DNA of 64,000 nt, taken from positions 124,001-188,000 of the forward strand of contig VFZN01000002.1 in NCBI GenBank assembly GCA_016871195.1, written 5' to 3'. Positions 7,212 to 15,168 of this stretch are shown here, piece after piece; position 1 is the first letter of the stretch, and every line of letters begins with the position of its first letter. This DNA comes from Acidobacteriota bacterium. Lineage in GTDB: Bacteria; Acidobacteriota; Vicinamibacteria; Vicinamibacterales; UBA2999. The position numbers and the translations under genes were made by a program. The notes under the pieces are model-generated. The model saw nothing but the letters and a program-made list of their open reading frames with translations. It was not told the DNA's origin and searched no databases.

Positions 7212-10200
7212 TTAGAAGCTAATCTTCGCCGCCACCTGCACGATGCGGGGATCGTAGGTGGCCGTGATGGTGCCGAAAGCCACGCTGCTGCGGTTGCCGT
7301 TGGGGGCACGGAAGTTCGACCGGTTCAGCAGGTTGAACGCCTCGACACGCAGTTCGAGCTGGCTCGAGGCCCACAGCGCAAAGCGCTTCGAGGCCTGGAA
7401 GTCTACGCCCCAGAACATCGGGGCCGCCACGCTATTACGGGTGGCATTACCGAACGGCTGGCTGGGATCGGTCGGGATGATCACCGCGTCGCGGTTGAGA
7501 TAGTTCTGCACTGTCCAGTTCGACACGACCACCGTCCCCTGCACATTGGGACGGTACCCGTTGGCCCCGCGGAAATCCTGCTGAATGCCCGAGACCTGCT
7601 GCGCGGCCGTCGGCGTGTAGCGCAGGGTCACGCGCTCGCCCGCCGTCACCGTGTTGATGCCCGCCACCTGCCAGCCGCCGAGGATCGCATCGAGGACCGC
7701 CGGCATCGACGCCCCCCACTTGCGGCCGCGTCCGAACGGCAGGTCGGCCACCAGGCTCGTGGTGCTGTTGTAGGGCTGGTGGTAGGCCGACAGGCCCCAC
7801 TCGGCGTCGATGTTGTTGAAATCCTGCGGCGCCGGCGAGTCGCCGTTCGGGTTTTCCAGCGACCCGGCGCCATTGTCTCGGGCCCGCGAGAGCGTCAGCG
7901 AGCTCAGCACGTTGAACCCGGCGCCCACACGCCACTGCAGCTTGCTCTGGAACGCGTGATAGTCGCTCTTGCCGCCGTTATACGAGTACGTGATGTCGGC
8001 AAATTCGGGAATGGGACGCCGCTGCTGCAGAGGAATCGTGCCCGCCGCATTGTTCGGGCGCGCCTGGTTCAGATTGGCAAAGTAGAGCAGCCCGTCGGCG
8101 CGGTTGCCGACGTACGCCAGGTCGATGAGCATGCCGTCCCACAGCTCGCGCTGTACCGAACCGAACCAGCTCTGCACACGGCTCGAGCGGTAGTCCTCGG
8201 GCATGTAGGTGATGTTGGCCGCCAGCGGATTGAAGCGTGACGGGTCGGTCAACCCGGTCGGATAGCCTTCCTGGGTCGTCCGGAAGTTGGCCTGCGCCGG
8301 CGTCTGCACAGCGACGGCGTTGATAACCTGCGGGCCATTGATGGCCAGCACGTTGGCACCACCGGCGCGATGGAAATGCACATAGCTGATGCCGTAGCCG
8401 CCGCGGACCACCGTGCGCGGATTCAGCGTATACGCCAGGCCGATGCGCGGGCCAAAGTTGTTCGTGTCGGGGCGAATCGTGGACCGATTCTGAATCGATC
8501 CGTCACGCGCCATCATCATGCTGCGCGTGGACGGGTTGTAGTTCGAGAGCCGGTTGTTCTCTTCGACCCAGGGAGTCGCGAACTCATACCGGAGGCCGAG
8601 GTTGAGCGTCAGCCGGTCGTTCACGCGCCAGTCGTCCTGGACGTACGCAAAATGCATGTCCTGCACAAGGTTAGCCACCAGCAGGTTGCTCAGCGCATAT
8701 GTCGACCGCAGCCCAAACATGAAGTCGGCCATGTTGTAGAGGTTGTTCGACGCCGCGCCGGTCGGGCGGGTGAACTGCCCGGCATATGAGTCGCGGCCGT
8801 AGAGAGGATTGACGTCCTGCACCTCGGTGAACACCTTCTGGTATTCGTAGCCCGCCTTCATCGAGTGCCGGCCCATCAGCCACGAATAGTTCACCTTCGG
8901 GTTCCACACTTCCGGATACTGCCACTGGGGATTGGTCGCCTGGCGTCCGAGATCCGAGTAGCCGTTGATGAGCTGCGTCGGCAGGCCAGCGGCCACACGC
9001 GGATCGCTCGGCAGGCCCGTGATGCCGTAGACCGCATCAGCGGTACCCTGCTTCTGGAATAACGCGAACGGATTCTTGCCGGCCACCGTGCGCGACCATC
9101 CCATGCGGACCTCCAGCAGCGACGTGTCGGTCACGGTGAAGGTGAAGCCCCCCGCAAACTGCTTGTTGTTCACGTAGGTTTCAGCGTTGCCGCCACCACC
9201 GGACGGACCCGAGATCGAGGGCTGGTCGAAGATGTCGGCATCGCGCCAGCCGATGCGGCCGAACGCCGTCAGGCGGGGGCTGACCTGCACGTCCACCTTC
9301 CCGCCGGCCTTGTCGGTCGAATTCGTAAAGGTCTGCAGGATCTGGAGGTTGTTGACCGTGCCCGCATTTGACGGCGCCGGCAGGTCGTTCAGCACCTTGC
9401 GCGCAAACGGCGTCATCGGAATGGGTGTGCCGGCCGGATACAGTGCCCCGGTGATCGGGTGCCGCACATCGACGCCGAGAATGCCCGCACGCTGATCCAT
9501 CGTCGGAATGCTCGTGTTGGCCGCCTGGCCACGCGTCTGTCGGAAGATTTCGACGTCGGCAAAGAAGAACGCCCGGTTCTTCACAATCGGCCCGCCGACG
9601 ACGCCGCCGTACTGGTCGCGGTCGAACTGCGGCTTCTGTCCGCTGGCCGGTCGGAAAAATCCGCTCGCATTGAAGTCGGTGCGGCGCGCAAATTCCCACA
9701 GCGATCCGCGGAACCGATTGGTGCCACTGGCGTAGGCCACGTTGATGGTGGCGCCGCCCGAGCGCCCGTATTCGGCACTCATGTTGTTGGTGACCACCTT
9801 GAACTCGGCCACCGCATCTGGCGGCGGCTGCATCACCTGGTTCGAAAATCCCTGGTTCGACGTGCCGTAGGCGTTGTTGTCGACACCGTCGATGAGGAAG
9901 TTATTGAACGTCGAGCGCAGCCCGTTCACGTTGAAAGCGCCCTCGCGCGGCGTGAAGCCGCCGCTGTTGAGCGCCGACTGCCGCACCCCAGGTGACAGCA
10001 GCGCCAGCGCCGAGTACTCGCGGCCGTTCAGCGGCAGCGCGCGTGTTTGCTCCCCGGTGATGACCTGACTGCGGTCGCTCGAGTCGGTCTGCAGCAGCAC
10101 GGCATTGGCCCGCACCTGCACCGTCTCCTCCAGCCCCCCAATGGCCATCGTCAAGTCGACGCGCTGGCGGGCCCCGACCGTCACCACCACCCCTTCGACG

Positions 10201-10475
10201 CGGGCCGTCGTGAAGCCCGACAGCTCGGCCGTGATGACATACGTGCCAATGCGTACATTAAAAAATTCGTAGCTGCCGCCGGCCTCGGTGGGGCGCGACT
10301 GCACCACGCCCGTGGCCGTATTGGTCAGTGTCACTGTCGCCCCGGGGATGACCGCCCCCGACCCATCGCGCACCGTGCCCACCACCGTGGCTGTTTCAAA
10401 CTGGGCCCATGCCGTGCCCGATGTCAGAGCCAGCAAGCCCACCAGCGCCCATGTCCGCACAAGAAGGTTCCGCAT
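7212..10475 (-). CDS. TonB-dependent receptor with carboxypeptidase-regulatory-like domain
   Basis: A 1087-residue outer-membrane protein. It has a signal peptide (1-25, ending A-W-A-Q), an N-terminal carboxypeptidase-D-regulatory-like Ig fold (about 30-110, motif D-G-S-G-A-V-I-P-G-A), a plug domain with the A-L-P-L-N-G-R motif, and a long beta-barrel ending in K-I-S-F with terminal Phe. This architecture is the large, expanded receptor family of Acidobacteriota, generally thought to import oligosaccharides or other large substrates. No SusD-like partner or glycoside hydrolase is adjacent, so the substrate is unknown. The start at 10475 matches the signal peptide; TACACT at 10485-10490 lies nine bases upstream with no Shine-Dalgarno sequence. 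Confidence 0.93.
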   Translation of the reverse strand: MRNLLVRTWALVGLLALTSGTAWAQFETATVVGTVRDGSGAVIPGATVTLTNTATGVVQSRPTEAGGSYEFFNVRIGTYVITAELSGFTTARVEGVVVTVGARQRVDLTMAIGGLEETVQVRANAVLLQTDSSDRSQVITGEQTRALPLNGREYSALALLSPGVRQSALNSGGFTPREGAFNVNGLRSTFNNFLIDGVDNNAYGTSNQGFSNQVMQPPPDAVAEFKVVTNNMSAEYGRSGGATINVAYASGTNRFRGSLWEFARRTDFNASGFFRPASGQKPQFDRDQYGGVVGGPIVKNRAFFFADVEIFRQTRGQAANTSIPTMDQRAGILGVDVRHPITGALYPAGTPIPMTPFARKVLNDLPAPSNAGTVNNLQILQTFTNSTDKAGGKVDVQVSPRLTAFGRIGWRDADIFDQPSISGPSGGGGNAETYVNNKQFAGGFTFTVTDTSLLEVRMGWSRTVAGKNPFALFQKQGTADAVYGITGLPSDPRVAAGLPTQLINGYSDLGRQATNPQWQYPEVWNPKVNYSWLMGRHSMKAGYEYQKVFTEVQDVNPLYGRDSYAGQFTRPTGAASNNLYNMADFMFGLRSTYALSNLLVANLVQDMHFAYVQDDWRVNDRLTLNLGLRYEFATPWVEENNRLSNYNPSTRSMMMARDGSIQNRSTIRPDTNNFGPRIGLAYTLNPRTVVRGGYGISYVHFHRAGGANVLAINGPQVINAVAVQTPAQANFRTTQEGYPTGLTDPSRFNPLAANITYMPEDYRSSRVQSWFGSVQRELWDGMLIDLAYVGNRADGLLYFANLNQARPNNAAGTIPLQQRRPIPEFADITYSYNGGKSDYHAFQSKLQWRVGAGFNVLSSLTLSRARDNGAGSLENPNGDSPAPQDFNNIDAEWGLSAYHQPYNSTTSLVADLPFGRGRKWGASMPAVLDAILGGWQVAGINTVTAGERVTLRYTPTAAQQVSGIQQDFRGANGYRPNVQGTVVVSNWTVQNYLNRDAVIIPTDPSQPFGNATRNSVAAPMFWGVDFQASKRFALWASSQLELRVEAFNLLNRSNFRAPNGNRSSVAFGTITATYDPRIVQVAAKISF

Positions 10476-10587
10476 AGGTCTGAAAGTGTAATGGAACCTA
10501 GGCACAATCGGGTGCCATCCGGGTAACAGACGTGTCTCTCCCGGGGGGAAGGAGGCCCGGCCGGTTTCGGGGGCCGCGGGACGACGT

Positions 10588-11268
10588 CTAGAAGCCGAGC
10601 ATGGCGTAGGGCAGGTCGGCCTTGAGGGTCTCGAGGTGCGGGGTCACCAGCTGGCGGTTGGCGTCGGGCACCGTCGCAGGAGGGGGTGCCGTGGCATCAG
10701 GGGTGGCCATCCCGGCGCTGCGTCGCAGGATGTCAAGCATCTCGTGCCACTCGAGATGCTCGGCGACCTGAAGGCCCGCTGCCGCATAGACCTGGTGACG
10801 CACCCACGCGTACTCGTCCACGGAAAACTGCTGGGCATTCATGCCTGCTACCTGAGTGACGCGCGTGTCATACAGCAGCTGGCCCAGCTGAGACAGCAGC
10901 AGGTCGGTGTCGGGATTGACCTTGGCCCCCGGGGGAGGGACCGACCCTTCATGCTCATCCCGCTCCCACACCATCAGGCGGTCGCTCATGGCTTTCCAAC
11001 GTCTGCCGGTCTGCGCCTGCACCTCGCGCTGCACCGCAAGGAAACGGTCGACCTGTGCCGCAGTCAGTTCCCCGGACGCCGGCGCCGTGAATGGGGTGCG
11101 GTTCGCCACCGCATCGCCCAGCGCCTCGAGCGACCGAACCTGGGCCACCAGGTCAGACACGCCCTCGACATATGGACGCACGCTCCGATACCCGACGTAG
11201 AGCAGGCCGCCCACGGCGGTCCCAACGACGACGAGAAACAGCAGGCACCCCGAGAAGAGCGAGCGCAT
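10588..11268 (-). CDS. Membrane-anchored hypothetical protein
   Basis: A 226-residue protein I do not recognise. It has one N-terminal membrane helix (about 4-27) and a largely helical soluble part, probably periplasmic, containing E-L-T-A-A-Q-V-D-R-F and W-K-A-M-S-D-R. The C-terminus ends in G-F. The ATG at 11268 is preferred to the GTG at 11286: TATACT lies exactly seven bases upstream and the membrane helix follows directly. No homologous neighbour suggests a role. It follows the ArsR gene on the same strand after a 57-bp gap and probably has its own promoter. Confidence 0.7.
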   Translation of the reverse strand: MRSLFSGCLLFLVVVGTAVGGLLYVGYRSVRPYVEGVSDLVAQVRSLEALGDAVANRTPFTAPASGELTAAQVDRFLAVQREVQAQTGRRWKAMSDRLMVWERDEHEGSVPPPGAKVNPDTDLLLSQLGQLLYDTRVTQVAGMNAQQFSVDEYAWVRHQVYAAAGLQVAEHLEWHEMLDILRRSAGMATPDATAPPPATVPDANRQLVTPHLETLKADLPYAMLGF

Positions 11269-11275
11269 ACCTCGC

Positions 11276-11281
11276 AGTATA
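11276..11281 (-). promoter_or_regulatory. Candidate -10 (TATACT) for the 226-residue protein gene
   Basis: TATACT on the minus strand ends seven bases before the ATG at 11268, a five-of-six match to the -10 consensus. It favours this start over the upstream GTG at 11286, which would overlap it. Confidence 0.5.
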
Positions 11282-11325
11282 GCCACACGGCACGGGAACC
11301 AGCCGTAGGGCTCTGGACTGACGCG

Positions 11326-11640
11326 TCAGGCCGTCGTGCGTCGCTCGGGGGGCGCGGCAGGACGCCTGACCGCCTCGCACATGAGGTCGCACAACGCGAA
11401 TACCCGCGCATCGGCAATGGCATAGTGGATGAACGTGCCCTGCCGACGGCGCGACACGAACCCCTGGGCGTGCAGCAGCTGCAGATGCCGCGACAGATTG
11501 GCCTGGTTGAGCCCGGTGAGCGCCATCAGTGCCGATACATGCTGCGGCCCCCGCTGGAGGGCCTGCAGCACCTGCAGTCGAGCCGGCTCGGCTAGCACCT
11601 TGAAGCGGGCCGCCACCGATGCCAGCATCACCGGAGACAT
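11326..11640 (-). CDS. ArsR/SmtB-family transcriptional regulator
   Basis: A 104-residue winged-helix repressor. The recognition helix region is L-N-Q-A-N-L-S-R-H-L (44-53) and the wing is S-R-R-R-Q-G-T-F-I-H-Y. The only cysteines are Cys84 and Cys88 in the C-terminal helix (F-A-L-C-D-L-M-C-E), a C-x3-C pair. It lies 11 bp downstream of a metallo-beta-lactamase/rhodanese gene, the arrangement seen for sulfide/persulfide-responsive ArsR regulators such as BigR and SqrR. Those sense through two cysteines far apart in sequence; here that spacing is absent, so either sensing differs or it binds metal. A likely operator lies at 13107-13130, upstream of the operon. Confidence 0.9.
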   Translation of the reverse strand: MSPVMLASVAARFKVLAEPARLQVLQALQRGPQHVSALMALTGLNQANLSRHLQLLHAQGFVSRRRQGTFIHYAIADARVFALCDLMCEAVRRPAAPPERRTTA

Positions 11641-11651
11641 CGGCCGGCGTC

Positions 11652-13088
11652 TCACGAGACTGGGCCTTCCGGTGTCACGACCGGCAGTCCGGCCCCGCGC
11701 CACGCCGCAAAGCCCCCGACCAGGTTGGTCACATTGCGGCGCCCGGCACGGGCCAGCAGCGACGCCGCCATGGCCGATCGTCCGCCGCCCTGACACTGCA
11801 GCACCACCGGCCGGTCCTCCGGAACCTCGTCCAGACGCGTCGAGAGATAGCCCAGTGGAATATGCGTCGCGCCCGGCAGGTGGCCCTGCTGCCACTCGCT
11901 GGCCCCCCGCACATCGATCACCATGACCTCGCGTGCTGATACGCGACCGGCAGCGGCATCCACCGACAGCTGCGGAATCGTCTGCATGTCGACACCGCGC
12001 GCGGCCAGACGCTGCACCACACCGGCATCCCACACGCCGGCGATGCGGTCGAGTCCGATGAGGGCCAGCTGCCGGGCCATCTCGACAAGGCGCGCCTCGG
12101 AGGGCTCTTCGACGATGAAATAGAGATCGGTGCCGAAGGGCAGCAGCCAGCCCGCCCAAGTGACGAAGCTGGCGGTCATCGGCAGGCTGAGTGTGCCGGG
12201 CAGCGACTGCGCGGCCGCGACCGCGCCGGCGCGCGTATCGACCACGACGGCTCCCCGCTGTGTCAGCGACAGCAGCGCGTCATCATCGAGGCGCGGGGCG
12301 GCCCTGAGCGCCCCCAGCAGGGCGGGCCCCTGCTTGTTGAGCCGCTTCATCGTGGCGAAGTAGGCGGGAGGTTCGGGCTGGCCTGTCAGCACCTCATCAA
12401 CAAACGCCTGCTCCGTCTTCATCCGGAAGGCCCAGTTGAACCGGCGTTCATAGCCCAGCGTGCTCGAGGGAATGGCGCTGATGCCCTTGCCGCACGCCGA
12501 GCCGGCTCCGTGCCCGGGCCAGATCTGCAGCCAGTCGGGATACGCCGACAGACGTTGCAGGCTCTGCCACAGCACACGCCCCCCCACCTCCATCGTCCCC
12601 AGATAGTTGGCGGCGCGTTCGAGCAGGTCGGGGCGGCCCACATCGCCAACGAACACGAAATCGCCGGTCGCCATCGCGATGGGCTGGTCAGCGGCGGCGG
12701 TGTCGGTGATCAGAAAGGCGATGTGCTCGGGCGTGTGTCCGGGCGTGGCCACGATATCGATGCGGATGCGGCCCACCATGAAGTGGTCTCCGTCGCGCAC
12801 CAGCGTGGCCTCCTGCGCGAACTGATACTTCCAGTCGGCGTCCCCTTCGTCCGACAGGAACAGCCGTGCGCCGGTGCGCTGCGCCAGTTCGCGCGCGCCC
12901 GAGAGGAAGTCGGCGTGGATGTGTGTCTCGGTGACGTGCGTGATGCGCAGGCCCTCGCGGGCGGCCTCCTTGGGGTAGCGATCGAGGTCGCGCGTCGGAT
13001 CGATGACCAGTGCCTCGCCCGTGGCGGCGCATCCGATGAGGTAGGACGTCTGGGCCACGAGCGGTTCGTAAATGCGGGCAACATGCAT
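11652..13088 (-). CDS. Metallo-beta-lactamase/rhodanese fusion, persulfide dioxygenase-like
   Basis: A 478-residue protein. The N-terminal MBL domain carries T-H-I-H-A-D-F (55-61), His118 in P-G-H-T-P, Asp149 and His193 (P-G-H-G), the ETHE1/Blh iron-ligand set. The middle rhodanese-like repeat (about 270-365) lacks a catalytic Cys, and the C-terminal rhodanese (about 375-478) has Cys432 in Q-C-Q-G-G-G-R-S. Such proteins oxidise glutathione or coenzyme-A persulfide to sulfite or move sulfane sulfur, detoxifying sulfide. The ATG at 13088 is supported by GAGG six bases upstream. It is co-transcribed with the ArsR gene and controlled by an AT-rich palindrome. Confidence 0.9.
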   Translation of the reverse strand: MHVARIYEPLVAQTSYLIGCAATGEALVIDPTRDLDRYPKEAAREGLRITHVTETHIHADFLSGARELAQRTGARLFLSDEGDADWKYQFAQEATLVRDGDHFMVGRIRIDIVATPGHTPEHIAFLITDTAAADQPIAMATGDFVFVGDVGRPDLLERAANYLGTMEVGGRVLWQSLQRLSAYPDWLQIWPGHGAGSACGKGISAIPSSTLGYERRFNWAFRMKTEQAFVDEVLTGQPEPPAYFATMKRLNKQGPALLGALRAAPRLDDDALLSLTQRGAVVVDTRAGAVAAAQSLPGTLSLPMTASFVTWAGWLLPFGTDLYFIVEEPSEARLVEMARQLALIGLDRIAGVWDAGVVQRLAARGVDMQTIPQLSVDAAAGRVSAREVMVIDVRGASEWQQGHLPGATHIPLGYLSTRLDEVPEDRPVVLQCQGGGRSAMAASLLARAGRRNVTNLVGGFAAWRGAGLPVVTPEGPVS

Positions 13089-13106
13089 GGAACACCTCAA
13101 ATATTG

Positions 13107-13130
13107 ATATATGACTAATTAGTAATATAT
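13107..13130. promoter_or_regulatory. 24-bp AT-rich palindrome, likely ArsR operator
   Basis: The site reads ATATAT, one base, ACTAATTAGT, one base, ATATAT, and is symmetric at every position except the pair 13113/13124. It sits 18 bp upstream of the MBL/rhodanese ATG in otherwise GC-rich DNA. BigR-type ArsR repressors are known to bind AT-rich palindromes overlapping the -10 of their own operon, and an ArsR gene is second in this operon. Confidence 0.75.
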
Positions 13131-13172
13131 TGACGACGTGGCCGCGACGCAAGGGCCCGGGCGGCCTGACGA

Positions 13173-15152
13173 TCAGGACAGGCCGTCGATCGCCAGCGCG
13201 GGTAGCGGACCCGCGGGCGAGAAGCCGAAGACGCGGCCGTAGAACACCAGTTCCGATTCCAGGGCGTGGACCAGGGTGGCGGCCTGGCGGAATCCGTGCG
13301 ATTCACCGGCGTACATCACGCAGGCCACCGGCACCCCCTGCTGCCGGGCGGCGTCGGCCATCAGCGTGGTCTGGTTCGGGGGCACCACTTTGTCGTCGAG
13401 ACCCTGGAACAGGATGATCGGCGTCCGCAGCCGGTCGGCCATGCGCAGGGGCGACCGCGCCCGATACTCGTCGCGGCACGCCGGGTAGGGCCCCACGAGG
13501 CTGTCGAGGTAGCGCGCCTCGAACCTGTGCGTGTCCCGCGCGAGCACCTCGAGGTCGCTCACGCCGTAATAGCTGGCCCCGGCCCCGAACACGCGGTGCC
13601 GCACCAGGGCCGCAAGGGTCGTGAATCCCCCGGCGCTGCCGCCGCGGATGGCCAGGCGCGCCCGATCGGCGCGACCGGTGTCGGCCATCGCGACGGCCCC
13701 GGCGACCACATCCTCGACATCCATGAGCCCCCACTGGCCCTTGAGCCGGTCGCGGTAGGCGCGACCGAATCCCGTGCTGCCGCTGTAGTTGACGTCTAGG
13801 ACGGCGACGCCCCGACTCGTCCAGAACTGCACCTTGAGATCGAGTGTCGGGTCAGCCGCCGATGTGGGCCCGCCGTGACTCATGACGAGCAGCGGTGGCG
13901 CCTCGCCCTCAGGCCCGACCACCTCGGGATGTACAGGCGGATAGTAGAACGCGTGCACCGTGCGCGCCTCGTCGGCTGAGGCACCGACCGGCGCATTGAA
14001 GTGCACGGGCACCGCCGCCGACACCCGGTCCGGTGGCAGTGTCTGTTCGAGAGAGCGGCGCACGACGTGCATCGACGGGCCGGGCCACGACAGTCGCACC
14101 ACCGCCGGGGCGTCGGTCGGCGATCCGGCCACGCACGCAAGGCCGTCACGGGTGGCCACGATCGATTCGACCACATCGAGTGGGGTGGGCATCTCTTTCA
14201 CGGCCCCTGTGCGCGGGTCGATGACACACAGTCGCCACCGGCCCTCGTGCACATAGGTGGCGGCCAGACTGCCATCGTGCAGATGCGCGTAGGTCGCCAT
14301 CGAGAACACCCATTGCGGCTTGCCGAAGTCGTCGTCGCGTGGGCAGAGCGCACGCAGATGCCAGGCGCCATCGATCGCCGCATGCGCCTGATAGAGATTC
14401 CACCATCCGCTGCGGTCGGACACGAGATGCAGCACCCCATCGGGCGACCACGTGGGCTGGAAGACCGACTCGCGCGGGCCTCCGGTGACGTGCCGGGCGT
14501 CTGTGACGTGGCCCTCCGCATCGAACGTGCCCACCCACAGGTCGGTGCCATCCCACGGCATCTGCGGATGGTTCCACTGCAGCCAGGCCAGGTGCCGGCC
14601 ATCTGGCGACACGATCGGATCCGAGTAAAAGTCAGCCCCCTCGACGAGGACCGTGCCGTGGCCGCCGCGGTCGCGGCCGTCCGTCGCCACCGCCACAATG
14701 GCGGCCCTCGGCTCTCTATCAGGCGACCGCGCATCTTCACGCACGACGATGAGACGGGCGCGTGCGGAATCGGGACAGGCTTCGGCAAAGGCGCAGCCCT
14801 CGGCGGTCAGTGGCCTCAGCATGCCGCGGCGCGGCATCGCATACAGCCGCTGGTCGGCGAAGTGCGATGCGTACACGACACCGCCGTCGACACACAGGGC
14901 GCCACCGCCATACTCGTGCGCCCGGGTGCGGGCGTTGAAGTCCGCGGGCATCACCTCGCAGCACATACCGTCTGCCTCCGCGCACATCACCACCGCGCGC
15001 CCGCCTTCCGCAGGCCGGCCCTCGATCCAGTACAGCGCGTCGCCATCCGCACGCACCTCGCTGAGGCGCAGGGCACCGGCGGCCACCCGGGCCGCACTGA
15101 GGGGCGAGGGCCAGGTGCCATAGGGAAGGACGCGTCGGGTCGGCGGAGTCAT
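13173..15152 (-). CDS. S9-family peptidase (acylaminoacyl/dipeptidyl peptidase type)
   Basis: A 659-residue protein with an N-terminal seven-bladed-propeller-like region (about 25-400; WD40-like S-P-D-G-R and W-S-P-D-G repeats) and a C-terminal alpha/beta-hydrolase domain. The triad is Ser506 in G-G-S-A-G-G, Asp587 in G-L-D-D-K-V-V-P and His619 in E-S-H-G-F. No signal peptide is seen, so it is probably a cytoplasmic oligopeptidase. It would cleave short peptides after the propeller filters out folded proteins. The ATG is preceded by TAAGAT at six bases and no ribosome site. The TonB receptor upstream on the same strand stops 17 bases before this ATG. Confidence 0.92.
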   Translation of the reverse strand: MTPPTRRVLPYGTWPSPLSAARVAAGALRLSEVRADGDALYWIEGRPAEGGRAVVMCAEADGMCCEVMPADFNARTRAHEYGGGALCVDGGVVYASHFADQRLYAMPRRGMLRPLTAEGCAFAEACPDSARARLIVVREDARSPDREPRAAIVAVATDGRDRGGHGTVLVEGADFYSDPIVSPDGRHLAWLQWNHPQMPWDGTDLWVGTFDAEGHVTDARHVTGGPRESVFQPTWSPDGVLHLVSDRSGWWNLYQAHAAIDGAWHLRALCPRDDDFGKPQWVFSMATYAHLHDGSLAATYVHEGRWRLCVIDPRTGAVKEMPTPLDVVESIVATRDGLACVAGSPTDAPAVVRLSWPGPSMHVVRRSLEQTLPPDRVSAAVPVHFNAPVGASADEARTVHAFYYPPVHPEVVGPEGEAPPLLVMSHGGPTSAADPTLDLKVQFWTSRGVAVLDVNYSGSTGFGRAYRDRLKGQWGLMDVEDVVAGAVAMADTGRADRARLAIRGGSAGGFTTLAALVRHRVFGAGASYYGVSDLEVLARDTHRFEARYLDSLVGPYPACRDEYRARSPLRMADRLRTPIILFQGLDDKVVPPNQTTLMADAARQQGVPVACVMYAGESHGFRQAATLVHALESELVFYGRVFGFSPAGPLPALAIDGLS

Positions 15153-15158
15153 GCCGCC

Positions 15159-15164
15159 ATCTTA
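15159..15164 (-). promoter_or_regulatory. Candidate -10 (TAAGAT) for leaderless S9 peptidase gene
   Basis: TAAGAT on the minus strand ends six bases before the ATG at 15152, at the very end of the upstream receptor gene. No Shine-Dalgarno sequence lies in between. Confidence 0.4.
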
Positions 15165-15168
15165 CGCG

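Noticed and set aside
11326-13130. Naming the operon bigR-blh outright
   Set aside because: Gene order and operator type fit, but the regulator lacks the BigR cysteine spacing, so orthology is not shown.
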